Shown: positions 1 to 8,225 of the stretch, piece after piece
Layout: the number at the start of each line of letters is the position of its first letter
Position numbering within the stretch: the first letter of the stretch is position 1
Origin: Halorussus rarus
Lineage (GTDB): Archaea; Halobacteriota; Halobacteria; Halobacteriales; Haladaptataceae
Length of the DNA: 64,000 nt
Assembly (NCBI RefSeq): GCF_003369835.1
Contig: NZ_QPMJ01000002.1
Span: 1,178,001-1,242,000 of the forward strand
Reading direction: 5' to 3'
Made by a program: the position numbers and the translations under genes
Notes under the pieces: generated by a model
Database searches by the model: none
Told to the model about the DNA's origin: nothing
The model's input: only the letters and a program-made list of their open reading frames with translations

Positions 1-975
1 GAGCAGCACGTCGTCCTGGATGAGGCTGATGTTGTCGATGGACTTGAGCAGGGTGTTGACCGCGCGCTTGATGGCGGCGTGCTCGTCGCTCGCGCGGGTC
101 TTGGCCACGAAGTCGAACTCGTCCATGAACAGGATGCACGGCGAGAGCCGCTTGGCCACCTCGAACACCTTCTCGACGTTCTTGGCGGTCTCGCCGAGGT
201 ACTGGCTGGTGATCATCGACAGCTTGACCTCCACGAACGGGAGGTCGAGATCGTAGGCCAGCGCCCGGGCGGTCGAGGTCTTCCCGGTGCCCGGCGGGCC
301 GACGAACAGCAGCTTGCCGATCTCCCGCAGGCCGATCTCCGCGAGGTACTCGCGGTGCTCGATCGCCTTGACGATCTTGTGTATCTCGGCCTCCTGGTCC
401 TGGGTCAGTACCAGGTCGTCGAGCGTGGTCTCGATCTCCTCGGGCGCCCGGATGTCCACGAGGTCGAGCATCTCCTCCTCCTCCTCGTCGGCGAAGTACT
501 GGGCGAGCAGCCCGTCGATCCACGCCCGGTCGGCCTGCACCGGTCGGTTGGCGTCGCGGGCCGCCTCGTAGTCGGCGCCCTCGACCTCGTCCTCGAAGGC
601 GTCGGCCAGCACCGGGTTGTGGAGCACCCGGTCCTCGCCGCGCTGGAGGAACCACTCCTCGGCCATGTCGGGCTGGGTGAGCTCGAGCGACCCCGAGAAC
701 TCGTCGCGGTCGGTGAACATCAGCTCGGAGATGGCGCTCCAGGGGTTCTCGACCCCGGTCGCCCGGCGCGCGTTCTCGATCGTCGGGCGGATGGGGCGCT
801 CGATGCCCAGCGGCGAGTCGTCGCCGCCGGACCGGTCGGTCGCATCGGTCGCGCCGTCGGGCCAGAACACCTGCCGGTAGCGCGGGGGAAGGTCGTTCTC
901 GTCAAGCGCTCGGTTGTCGTTGTAGCGGCTCGCGGTGAGCAGAAATTCGACGACGTCCAGTGCCGCGTCGCTCAT
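1..975 (-). CDS. AAA+ ATPase, C-terminal part missing (runs off the window)
   Basis: The first 325 codons are inside the window and the frame is still open at base 1. An acidic N-terminal region of about 190 residues precedes an AAA+ core with Walker A GPPGTGKT (226-233) and Walker B ILFMDEFD (281-288), so it is an ATP-driven remodelling or translocating enzyme of the Cdc48/proteasome-activating type. The N-terminal region shows no OB or double-psi barrel motif that I recognise, so the substrate is unknown. The ATG at 973-975 is chosen because a TATA-like GCTTAAGC lies about 30 bp upstream, as expected for a leaderless haloarchaeal transcript. The next gene upstream runs in the same direction but ends 72 bp away, so this gene probably has its own promoter. 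Confidence 0.85.
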   Translation of the reverse strand, partial: MSDAALDVVEFLLTASRYNDNRALDENDLPPRYRQVFWPDGATDATDRSGGDDSPLGIERPIRPTIENARRATGVENPWSAISELMFTDRDEFSGSLELTQPDMAEEWFLQRGEDRVLHNPVLADAFEDEVEGADYEAARDANRPVQADRAWIDGLLAQYFADEEEEEMLDLVDIRAPEEIETTLDDLVLTQDQEAEIHKIVKAIEHREYLAEIGLREIGKLLFVGPPGTGKTSTARALAYDLDLPFVEVKLSMITSQYLGETAKNVEKVFEVAKRLSPCILFMDEFDFVAKTRASDEHAAIKRAVNTLLKSIDNISLIQDDVLL

Positions 976-1000
976 TCCCGGGAGTTTTGACGCCAAAGGT

Positions 1001-1008
1001 GCTTAAGC
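1001..1008 (-). promoter_or_regulatory. TATA-like box of the AAA+ ATPase gene
   Basis: GCTTAAGC is centred about 30 bp before the ATG at 975. It is the only AT-rich octamer in an otherwise GC-rich gap. Confidence 0.5.
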
Positions 1009-1047
1009 GCGTCGAAGCCGCCCCGGTCCGGGCGGGAGAGCAGTCGA

Positions 1048-2841
1048 TCACGTCGCGGTCGCGTTGCCGTCCACCGCGGTCTCGTCGACGTAGATGACCG
1101 TGCTGCTGATGACGCAGCCGCTGTCGTGGAGGTACCGCTGGACCTCGTAGCGGTGGTAGCCCGACATGTACTGGTCGATGTCGGCGGCGCTGTCGTACTC
1201 CTTCGCGCAGGAGTCGGCGTCGCCGAGCGCGATGACGACCGGGGGCTTGTCGCCCTCGAGCAGTGAGGCCCGCTTCACGCTGTCGGTCTCGGCGCCGTAC
1301 AGCTCCATGTACCACGCGAACGGTAGCCGGGCGAACCAGCCGTCGCCCGCCGGCGGTGCGGCGTGCGAGTCGGGGTTCGGCGCGTGGAGGTTGTCGCCGT
1401 CGAAGCCCGGGTCGTCGCCGTAGTACATCACGTCGATGCCCTCGTTCGACTGCGCGACATCCCGGATCTGGTCGAGGACGGGCTTCATCTCGCTGGAGGA
1501 CTGGGCGTACTGGACCAGTTCGTTGTCCGGGCTCTGGGAGTCGAGGTACGACGTGCTGACCGCGGTGGCGCCGACCTGTCCGGCGACGAGCAGCAGGACC
1601 AGCGCGGCCGCGGTCGCCGCGACAGCGTCGCCGTCCGCCACGCTCTCGAGGCCGAGGCGGGCGATGAGCGCGAGGCCGACCGCGGCCGGGACGACCAGCG
1701 GGACGATCATGTGGATGGTCTCCCACGGGAAGGGGTTGTCCACGATGACCGGGTAGCCGAGCACGCTGGCGAAGCCCCAGTAGGCGCCGAACGACACGAC
1801 GTCCCGGGGCAGGTCGTCGGCGTACCGGTCGACCACGAAGCCGATGACGGCGAGCGCGACCAGCGCGATGGCGCCCGCCCCCAGGATCACCATCAGCGGT
1901 TTGAACGCCGAGAGGTACGACCCCTCGTTGCCGGCGCCCCACTGGCCGACGAACGCGTTCCACGACCCGAAGATGGCCTCGTCGACGACGGCCGGCAGCA
2001 GCGTCGGGTTCCCGAGCGCCTCGTAGAGGCCGGGCGCGTCGGTGCCGAGCCGGTCGGGGTTGCGGGGCGCGTAGAAGAACACGAAGATGGCGAAGAACTC
2101 GAACACCGCCAGCGTGACGTGGGGCCACCAGTCGGCGAGGCCGCGGGCGGTCAGCTTGACGCGGTCCCAGACCGTCGCGAACAGGCCGCGCTCGCCCGCC
2201 CGTTCGACGAACAGCCGGTGGTCCCAGAGCAGGACGAGCGCGCCGAGCCAGCAGACCGGGTAGACCAGCGCGTTCTCCTTGGTGGTGAACGCGAGCGCGA
2301 ACGACGCGACCCCGGCGTAGAGGAACGCGGGCCGCCGGTGGTCGTACGCCCGGACGAGGAAGCCGAACGCCACCAGCATGAACCCCGCCAGCAGCAGGTC
2401 GTTGCGGTAGAACCGCGAGTAGTACAGCAGGAGCGGGTTGAACGCCAGCAGCAGCGCCATCGCCACGGTCTCGGAGTCGCGCAGCCGCTGGCGGAACAGC
2501 AGCGCCGACAGCGGGAACAGCCCGCCAAGCAGCGCGACCACGAACCGCATCGTGAAGTCCGACGCGCCGAACAGGTCGAACAGGTGGCCGTTCACGATGG
2601 TCAGGAACGGGCCGTGGACGATGGGACGGTACTCGTAGGCGCCGTTCTCCATGAACCGGTAGGCCCAGTAGGCGACCCGGGCCTCGTCCTGGTGGGCGAC
2701 GCGGGCGCCGAGGCTCACGAACCGGGCGAGCAGGGCGACCGCGGTGATGCCGACCACGACGAGTTGGGTCCGGGAGGCGAAGCCGGTCAGCGTCTCGCCG
2801 ACGTCCGCGGTCGACCGGGAGGTCTCAGTTTTCGATGCCAT
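1048..2841 (-). CDS. Agl23-like membrane glycosyltransferase (TIGR03663 family)
   Basis: 597 residues with about a dozen hydrophobic segments between residues 27 and 420, then a soluble acidic C-terminal domain. The first external loop carries the acidic HQDEARVAYW stretch, resembling the catalytic DE region of ArnT/PMT-type lipid-linked sugar transferases. The overall plan matches haloarchaeal proteins annotated as flippase-activity-associated Agl23 (TIGR03663), linked to dolichol-phosphate sugar handling in S-layer N-glycosylation. Start is the ATG at 2839-2841, followed at once by a short charged cytoplasmic tail. No glycosylation genes are adjacent, so the pathway role rests on family assignment only. 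The C-terminal domain contains DVMYYGDDPGFD-type acidic segments that may face the cell exterior. Confidence 0.8.
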   Translation of the reverse strand: MASKTETSRSTADVGETLTGFASRTQLVVVGITAVALLARFVSLGARVAHQDEARVAYWAYRFMENGAYEYRPIVHGPFLTIVNGHLFDLFGASDFTMRFVVALLGGLFPLSALLFRQRLRDSETVAMALLLAFNPLLLYYSRFYRNDLLLAGFMLVAFGFLVRAYDHRRPAFLYAGVASFALAFTTKENALVYPVCWLGALVLLWDHRLFVERAGERGLFATVWDRVKLTARGLADWWPHVTLAVFEFFAIFVFFYAPRNPDRLGTDAPGLYEALGNPTLLPAVVDEAIFGSWNAFVGQWGAGNEGSYLSAFKPLMVILGAGAIALVALAVIGFVVDRYADDLPRDVVSFGAYWGFASVLGYPVIVDNPFPWETIHMIVPLVVPAAVGLALIARLGLESVADGDAVAATAAALVLLLVAGQVGATAVSTSYLDSQSPDNELVQYAQSSSEMKPVLDQIRDVAQSNEGIDVMYYGDDPGFDGDNLHAPNPDSHAAPPAGDGWFARLPFAWYMELYGAETDSVKRASLLEGDKPPVVIALGDADSCAKEYDSAADIDQYMSGYHRYEVQRYLHDSGCVISSTVIYVDETAVDGNATAT

Positions 2842-3202
2842 GAGTGGGTTCTACGGCGTGTTTCGGAGGGGAGGGAGGGAGAGTCCGTGTGCGGGCGACG
2901 CGAGCCGAACGGGTCATTGCACAGTTATAGCTGCGGGTTCGGACAAATAGTTTCTGGACCGACGCGTCGAAGCGGGCGCTTACGTGTGGGTAGTCGAGGA
3001 ATCCCCGGAATCACGAGAGTATGGACGTCAGCTGTTAACTCGGTCGCAGCGTGAGAGACGGTAGAAGACCAGACAGCTGACTACTGCCGTCACAAATGAG
3101 TTACCGCGACCGCACAGCACCGCACCGCGACCGCGGGCCTCGCACCTCCCCAGCCTCCTCGCTCGCACCGGGAGACAAACCGCGTCTCCCGAGCCCTGTC
3201 GT

Positions 3203-3247
3203 CCGAAAATCGAAGATTTTCGGGATCACGAAAGGCGAAGCCTTTCG
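3203..3247. repeat. Twin hairpin repeat (two stem-loops with identical GAA loops)
   Basis: Stem CCGAAAATC, loop GAA, stem GATTTTCGG (3203-3223) is followed after five bases by stem CGAAAGGC, loop GAA, stem GCCTTTCG (3229-3247). Both arms are perfect. Similar paired AT-rich and GC-rich hairpins recur between genes in many haloarchaeal genomes, from general knowledge; copy number in this genome cannot be seen here. Confidence 0.7.
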
Positions 3248-3300
3248 AACGACTTCGCTTCACTCAGCAGGACTCCGCTCGCTTCGTCCCTCGCACGCTT

Positions 3301-3322
3301 GGCGCGGCACGGAGGCCGCGCC
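3301..3322. repeat. GC-rich inverted repeat
   Basis: GGCGCGGC (3301-3308) and GCCGCGCC (3315-3322) form a perfect 8-bp stem with a 6-base loop, 53 bp to the right of the twin hairpin. Confidence 0.5.
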
Positions 3323-3427
3323 AGCACGCGCCGGGTAGAAGGTCAGATAGGGAGTCCACACGACCCGACCGCCACCCACCTCCCGCCGTCCGGAAACTCC
3401 GAGCGACGAGCCGGGAGTTCTACTGTC

Positions 3428-3436
3428 ATTTAAGAC
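3428..3436 (+). promoter_or_regulatory. TATA-like box of the thiolase gene
   Basis: CATTTAAGA lies about 27 bp before the ATG at 3459, the usual spacing for a transcript with almost no leader. Confidence 0.5.
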
Positions 3437-3458
3437 CATAGAGAACGATTACCGGAGC

Positions 3459-4601
3459 ATGGGAGACGACACGACACCAGTCATCGCGAAGGCCGTCCGA
3501 ACGCCGCAGGGCAAGGAAGACGGCGTCTACGCCGACGTCCGGAGCGAGGACCTCTCGGTGCCGCTGATCGACACCATCCTCGAGGAGACCGGCCTCGACA
3601 GCGACCACATCGACGACCTGATGTGGGGCGTCGCCCAGCAGCGCGACGAGCAGGACAACAACGTCGCCCGGGTCATCGCGCTCCTCTCGGAGCTCGGCGA
3701 GGGCGTACCCGCCGCCTCGATCAACCGCTGGTGCGCCTCGTCGATGCAGGCGGTCATCAGCGCGAGCGACGCCGTCCGTGCCGGCCAGCGCGAGGCCATC
3801 ATCGCGGGCGGCGTCGAGAACATGAGCCGCGTGCCGATGGAGGGCGGCTACGACAGCGTCCACCCGCGGCTCGCGGAGATGTACAACGTCGGCGAGCTCC
3901 AGATGGGGATGACCGCCGAGAAGGTCGCCGAGGAGTACGGCATCAGCCGCGAGCAGCAGGACGAGTACGCGCTCCGGAGCCAGCAGCGCGCGGCCGAGGC
4001 CGCCGAGTCCGGCCGGTTCGACGACGAGATCGTCCCCATCGAGACCGACGAGGGCCTGGTCGAGACCGACGAGGGCATCCGGCCCGACACCAGCCTGGAG
4101 GCGCTCTCGCAGCTCCCGACCGTCTTCAAGGGCGACGGCACGGTCACGCCGGGCAACGCCTCCCAGATCTCCGACGGCGCGGCGGCGACGCTGGTCACCA
4201 GCGAGTCGTTCGCCGAGGACCACGGCCTCGACGTCCTGGCCTACGTCGGCGACAACAACGTCGCCGGCGTCGACCCGACCGTGATGGGCATCGGCCCGGT
4301 CCCGGCGACCCGGGGCCTGCTCGAGCGCACCGGCGAGTCCATCGACGAGTTCGACCTGGTGGAGCTCAACGAGGCGTTCGCCAGCCAGACGGTGTACTCC
4401 CGCGACGAACTCGGCGTCGACCCCGAGAAGTTCAACGTCAACGGCGGCGCCATCGCGCTGGGCCACCCGCTGGGCGCCTCCGGCGCCCGGCTGCCGGTGA
4501 CGCTCGTCCACGAGATGGAGAAGCGCGACGCCGAGAAGGGCCTGGCGACCCTCTGCGTCGGCTTCGGGCAGGGCGCGGCCATCACGTTCGAGCGGAAGTA
4601 G
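3459..4601 (+). CDS. Thiolase (acetyl-CoA C-acyltransferase)
   Basis: 380 residues, normal thiolase length. It condenses or cleaves beta-ketoacyl-CoA with CoA in the cytoplasm. The nucleophile motif [11 protein letters not shown] places Cys92; the second catalytic region is [10 protein letters not shown] (His near 336); the C-terminal CVGFGQGAA supplies the second catalytic cysteine. NEAFASQ is also present. The loop between domains is rich in Glu and Asp, as in halophilic proteins. It stands alone on this strand, with its own TATA-like box, so degradative (fatty acid) or biosynthetic (acetoacetyl-CoA) use cannot be separated. The acyl-CoA synthetase at 26.8 kb is the only other fatty-acid gene in the window. 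Confidence 0.92.
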   Translation: MGDDTTPVIAKAVRTPQGKEDGVYADVRSEDLSVPLIDTILEETGLDSDHIDDLMWGVAQQRDEQDNNVARVIALLSELGEGVPAASINRWCASSMQAVISASDAVRAGQREAIIAGGVENMSRVPMEGGYDSVHPRLAEMYNVGELQMGMTAEKVAEEYGISREQQDEYALRSQQRAAEAAESGRFDDEIVPIETDEGLVETDEGIRPDTSLEALSQLPTVFKGDGTVTPGNASQISDGAAATLVTSESFAEDHGLDVLAYVGDNNVAGVDPTVMGIGPVPATRGLLERTGESIDEFDLVELNEAFASQTVYSRDELGVDPEKFNVNGGAIALGHPLGASGARLPVTLVHEMEKRDAEKGLATLCVGFGQGAAITFERK

Positions 4602-4611
4602 GGTCGGCGGC

Positions 4612-4636
4612 CGTTCTTTTCATCGGCGTTTTGCAA
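4612..4636 (+). terminator. T-rich stretch after the thiolase gene
   Basis: Two T tracts (TTCTTTT and GTTTT) occur within 25 bp of the stop codon; oligo-T runs terminate archaeal transcription. No stem is required or seen. Confidence 0.35.
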
Positions 4637-4672
4637 GCGAGGGATAGCCGACGCGAGCGACCGAGCGCCGCC

Positions 4673-4861
4673 TCAGCCGTCGCCCTGCATGTCCTCCAGG
4701 AGTTCGCGGAGGTCGGGTATCTCGACCGCGTCGAAGCCGAACGCCGCGCCGTCCGGCCGGGTCAGCGCGTAGTCGAACTCCTCGCCCTCGTCGATGCGGA
4801 TGCCGTCCGGGTCGCCGACGATCGGATCCTCGCCGGGCTCGGTGTCTGGGTCCCGAGTCAT
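4673..4861 (-). CDS. Small acidic protein of unknown function
   Basis: 62 residues from the ATG at 4859-4861. Very acidic, with a central segment that reads like a short beta-rich fold and an amphipathic end (IPDLRELLEDMQGDG). It does not end in Gly-Gly, so it does not look like an archaeal SAMP/MoaD sulfur carrier, which is what one might expect beside a tungstopterin enzyme. It lies 106 bp downstream of the aldehyde oxidoreductase in the same direction and could be cotranscribed with it. I do not recognise the family. Haloarchaeal codon use supports it as a real gene. Confidence 0.55.
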   Translation of the reverse strand: MTRDPDTEPGEDPIVGDPDGIRIDEGEEFDYALTRPDGAAFGFDAVEIPDLRELLEDMQGDG

Positions 4862-4967
4862 AGCATCCAGTTGGGCGCGACGACCTTTAATCTCGGAGGC
4901 CGAGATCGCCTCGGGAGAGAATCGTCGTCCGGGGGCCGGCGGTCGGCCGGAGACCGCAGCGATAAAT

Positions 4968-6656
4968 TCAGTCGTCGGCGCTGACCGCGCCGGAGTCGCC
5001 CGAGACGTTCGCGTCGGGCACCGTCCCGTCCTCGTTCCAGCCCCGGACCGCGTAGTACTCGTCGAGCGCCTCCTCGATGCCGGGGATGTCGTAGGGCAGG
5101 CGGTCGGCGTCCCGGGCGATTCCCCGGCGGTTGTTGAAGTGGCGTTCGAGTTCCACAATTCGGTTGCCGATTTCGAGCAGGTCCTCGAAGTCGGCGTCGA
5201 ACAGCATCTCGTAGCGCTCGGGGCTCATGAAGTCCCGCGAGAACTTGCAGACGACGCCCGCGTCGTTGAGCGCCATCAGGTTCTCGCGCTCGACCAGCCG
5301 CTCTGGTTTCCCGTCGAGGCCGGTGGGCTCCATCGCCTCGTCCTTGCCGACGAGGGGGTACTCGACCGAGTAGAAGGTGGCGTACATGTGGTCGGCCCCG
5401 CGGTTGGCGACCGCGTAGCTCAGACCCTGGCCGTGGAGGATGCGGCCCTCGTGGGCGGCGAAGTCCATCCCCTTCACGGTCCAGTTCTCGACGCCCAGGT
5501 CGTCGTGGGCGCGGTCGATGCCCTCCGCGAGCAGGTCGCCGACGCCCTCTCGGTGGGCGATCTTCTCCACGAGGTCGAGGATGAGGTCCTCGTCGCCGAA
5601 GCGGTCCTCGCTGGCGAGGTACGCCGACACCGTGTTCCCGGTCGAGATGGTGTCGATGCCGTACCGGTCGCAGAGCTCGTTGGACTTCATCACGTCGACG
5701 ATGTCGTCGATGCCGGCGTTCGACCCGAACGCCATCGCGGTCTCGAACTCCGGTCCCTCGGTCTCGACGCCGGCCTCCTCGTCTCTGGTCGGGAGCTTGC
5801 AGGCGAACGCGCAGGCCGAGCAGGTGCCTTTCTTGTACTTCTTCTCGGCGACCGAGTCGCCGTTGATGCCGTCGGCGCCCTCGAACGACTGCTCGGAGAA
5901 GTAGTAGGAGGGCAGGCCGTCCATCTCGTTGGCGAGGTCCATCACCGAGACGGTCCCCTGCTCCTTCATGATGTGGTCGGTCGTGGCGGCCTCGCGGTGG
6001 ATGTCCATCTGGCCCGCGGGGATGTCGATGTCCGGCGGGGAGTCGCCGTCGAAGGTGACGGCCTTGACGTTCTTGGCGCCGAGCACCGCGCCGAGGCCGC
6101 CCCGGCCGAACGCGCGCTCCTCGGTCGTCATGATGGAGGCGAACCGGACGCGGTTCTCGCCCGCGGGGCCGATGCAGGCGACGTGCTCGGACTCCAGACC
6201 GTGCTCCTCGTCGAGGTACGCGCAGGTCTTGGGCACCGTCGCGCCTTCGAGGTCCGGCACCTCCTCGAACTCGATTCCCTCGTCGGTGACGTGAACGACG
6301 ACCAGGTCGTCGCTCTCGCCGGCGATCTCGACCGCGCTGTAGCCGGTGTCGGCGAAGTGCCGGGACATGAAGCCGCCCGCGTTCGACGAGAGCAGGCCGC
6401 CGGTCAGCGGCGAGACGCCCGTGACGTTCATCCGACCGGTGAAGCTCATCTGGGACATCTGCATCGGGCCGGTCGTGAAGAACAGGCTGTTGTCGGGGCC
6501 GAACGGGTCGGCGTCGAACGGGACGCGGTCGTGGGCCAGTTTCGTGCCGACGCCGCGGCCGCCGATGAACGATGCCAGCACGTCGTCGACGTCCTCGGTG
6601 CGGGTCTCGCGCTCGCCGACGTCGACGGTCAGGAGCGGACCTTTCGCGTGGTTCAT
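4968..6656 (-). CDS. Aldehyde ferredoxin oxidoreductase family protein (tungstopterin, 4Fe-4S)
   Basis: 562 residues, slightly shorter than hyperthermophile AORs. It oxidises an aldehyde to the acid with ferredoxin as acceptor in the cytoplasm. The N-terminal domain has the FIGGRGVGTKL and GPMQMSQMSFTGRMNVTGVS pterin-binding stretches; the cluster ligands are C279-x2-C282-x3-C286 and C470 (VVCKFSRD). An ATG two codons inside the longest frame is preferred over the upstream GTG because the TATA-like box is then 28 bp away. It sits beside the aldehyde-dehydrogenase locus but reads from its own promoter, so it may clear aldehydes from that pathway or serve another (inference). Confidence 0.9.
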   Translation of the reverse strand: MNHAKGPLLTVDVGERETRTEDVDDVLASFIGGRGVGTKLAHDRVPFDADPFGPDNSLFFTTGPMQMSQMSFTGRMNVTGVSPLTGGLLSSNAGGFMSRHFADTGYSAVEIAGESDDLVVVHVTDEGIEFEEVPDLEGATVPKTCAYLDEEHGLESEHVACIGPAGENRVRFASIMTTEERAFGRGGLGAVLGAKNVKAVTFDGDSPPDIDIPAGQMDIHREAATTDHIMKEQGTVSVMDLANEMDGLPSYYFSEQSFEGADGINGDSVAEKKYKKGTCSACAFACKLPTRDEEAGVETEGPEFETAMAFGSNAGIDDIVDVMKSNELCDRYGIDTISTGNTVSAYLASEDRFGDEDLILDLVEKIAHREGVGDLLAEGIDRAHDDLGVENWTVKGMDFAAHEGRILHGQGLSYAVANRGADHMYATFYSVEYPLVGKDEAMEPTGLDGKPERLVERENLMALNDAGVVCKFSRDFMSPERYEMLFDADFEDLLEIGNRIVELERHFNNRRGIARDADRLPYDIPGIEEALDEYYAVRGWNEDGTVPDANVSGDSGAVSADD

Positions 6657-6679
6657 GGTCACAGGTTTCGATTTCTGAG

Positions 6680-6687
6680 TAATAAAG
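6680..6687 (-). promoter_or_regulatory. TATA-like box of the aldehyde oxidoreductase gene
   Basis: The minus strand reads CTTTATTA here, about 28 bp before the ATG at 6656. It decides between that ATG and the GTG two codons earlier. Confidence 0.5.
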
Positions 6688-6730
6688 ATGTGTCACCCGA
6701 CTGCTCGGGGTGTCGTCGCCGTCGCCCGAC

Positions 6731-8224
6731 TCACTCCTCGGGCCAGCGCTCGATGTACACCGTCTCGTCGGTGTAGAACCGGATCATGTCGTCGCCCTGG
6801 GCGTGGAGGTCCCCGAAGAACGACGCCTTGCGCCCGCCGAAGTGGAAGAACGCCATCGGCGCGGCCGTCCCGATGTTCACGCCGAGGTTGCCCGCCTCGG
6901 CCTCGTGGCGGAACCGCTTGGCCTCGGCGCCGCGCTCGGTGAACAGGCTGGCGGCGTTGCCGTACTCGCTCCGGTTGAGCGTCGCGAGCGCGTCGTCGAA
7001 GTCGTCGGTCCGAATCAGCGAGAGCACCGGGCCGAAGATCTCGTCGCGCGCGACGGTCATCTCGGGGTCGACGTCGCCGAACACGGTCGGCGCGAGGTAG
7101 AACCCCTCGTCGGAGAGGTCGGCGTCGCGCTCCCGGCCGTCGAGCAGGAGCGTCGCGCCCTCCTCGACGCCGGTCTCGACGTACTCCCGGACGGTCGCCT
7201 CGTGGTCGTCCGTAATCAGTGGCCCCATCTCCGTGTCCTCATCGAGGCCCGCACCCACAGTCAGGCTCGCGGCCTCGTCGACCACGCGGTCGGCGAACTC
7301 GTCGTAGACGTCGTCGTGGACGACCGCGACCGGGTTGGCGAGGCAGCGCTGGCCGGAGTTGGCGAACGCCGAGGAGACCGTCTGCTCGGCCGCGAAGTCG
7401 AGGTCCGCCGAGTCCGAGACCAGGATGTGGTTCTTCGCGCCGCCCTGGGCCTGGACGCGCTTGCCGTGCTTCGCCGCGGTCTCGTAGACGTGCTCGGCGA
7501 CCGGCGTCGAGCCGACGAACGACGCGCCGACCACGTCGTCGTGGGCCAGCAGCGCGTTCACGGTGTCGGGCCCGCCGTGGACCAGGTTGACCACGCCGTC
7601 CGGGAAGCCCGCCTCGTCGATGAGTTCGAACAGCTTCCGGGCCGTGAACGGCGTGCGCTCGCTCGGCTTGAGGACGAAGGCGTTGCCCGACGCCACCGCG
7701 TAGGGCAGGAACCACAGCGGGATCATGCCGGGGAAGTTGAACGGCGTGACGGCGGTGAACACGCCGAGGGGCTGGCGGACCGCGGTCTCGTCGATGTCCG
7801 GCGCGGCGTTCGGGAGGTGGCCGGCCTGGAGCATCGACGGCATCCCGCAGGCGACCTCGACGTTCTCGATGCCGCGGCGGAGCTCGCCCTTCGCCTCCCC
7901 GAACGTCTTGCCGTGCTCCTCCACGAGCACTTCGGCGAGCTCGTCCTGCTGGTCTTCGAGGAGCTGCTTGAGCTCGAACAGCGGCTGGATGCGCTCCTCG
8001 ACCGGGCGGGCCGACCAGTCCTCGAACGCCTCGTTCGCTTCGGCGACCGCCTCGTCCACGTCGCCCTCGTCGCTGAACGGCGTGACGCCGACCCGCTCGC
8101 CGGTCGCGGAGTTCACCACGGCCTGCTCGCCGTCGCCGGCGGGGTCGCGCCACTCGCCCGCGACGTAGTTCCGGGCCCGCTCTACCTCGGTCGCCTCACC
8201 GGTCGACAGCGGCGTCTCGCTCAT
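6731..8224 (-). CDS. mmsA: Methylmalonate/malonate-semialdehyde dehydrogenase (CoA-acylating)
   Basis: 497 residues, normal for the CoA-acylating ALDH subfamily. It converts methylmalonate or malonate semialdehyde to propionyl- or acetyl-CoA with NAD and CoA. The signature of the subfamily is visible: HLPNAAPDIDETAVRQPLGV, TPFNFPGMIPLWFLPYA, GGAKNH, and the nucleophile in GQRCLA (Cys294). The C-terminal FHFGGRKASFFGD stretch also fits. It is the last gene of a tight three-gene unit: its ATG follows the stop of the saccharopine-dehydrogenase-like gene with one base between. In this setting malonate semialdehyde from beta-alanine is a plausible substrate, since polyamine breakdown can give beta-alanine (inference). 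Confidence 0.9.
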   Translation of the reverse strand: MSETPLSTGEATEVERARNYVAGEWRDPAGDGEQAVVNSATGERVGVTPFSDEGDVDEAVAEANEAFEDWSARPVEERIQPLFELKQLLEDQQDELAEVLVEEHGKTFGEAKGELRRGIENVEVACGMPSMLQAGHLPNAAPDIDETAVRQPLGVFTAVTPFNFPGMIPLWFLPYAVASGNAFVLKPSERTPFTARKLFELIDEAGFPDGVVNLVHGGPDTVNALLAHDDVVGASFVGSTPVAEHVYETAAKHGKRVQAQGGAKNHILVSDSADLDFAAEQTVSSAFANSGQRCLANPVAVVHDDVYDEFADRVVDEAASLTVGAGLDEDTEMGPLITDDHEATVREYVETGVEEGATLLLDGRERDADLSDEGFYLAPTVFGDVDPEMTVARDEIFGPVLSLIRTDDFDDALATLNRSEYGNAASLFTERGAEAKRFRHEAEAGNLGVNIGTAAPMAFFHFGGRKASFFGDLHAQGDDMIRFYTDETVYIERWPEE

Positions 8225-8225
8225 C

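Larger units (their letters stand above)
2842..3458. other. 617-bp non-coding region between divergent genes
   Basis: No credible gene is visible on either strand; the longest open frame (3096-3338) is Arg/Ser-rich without family features. The region contains paired hairpins at 3203-3247, a GC-rich inverted repeat GGCGCGGC/GCCGCGCC at 3301-3322, and the thiolase promoter at its right end. Confidence 0.6.

Noticed and set aside
1363-3054. Long plus-strand open frame opposite the Agl23-like gene
   Set aside because: Gln/Arg/Val/Asp-rich shadow typical of the complementary frame of high-GC genes; the minus strand has clear membrane helices and family motifs.
3096-3338. 80-codon frame in the non-coding region left of the thiolase
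   Set aside because: It runs through the hairpin repeats and has low-complexity Arg/Ser sequence; no ribosome site or TATA box at normal distance.
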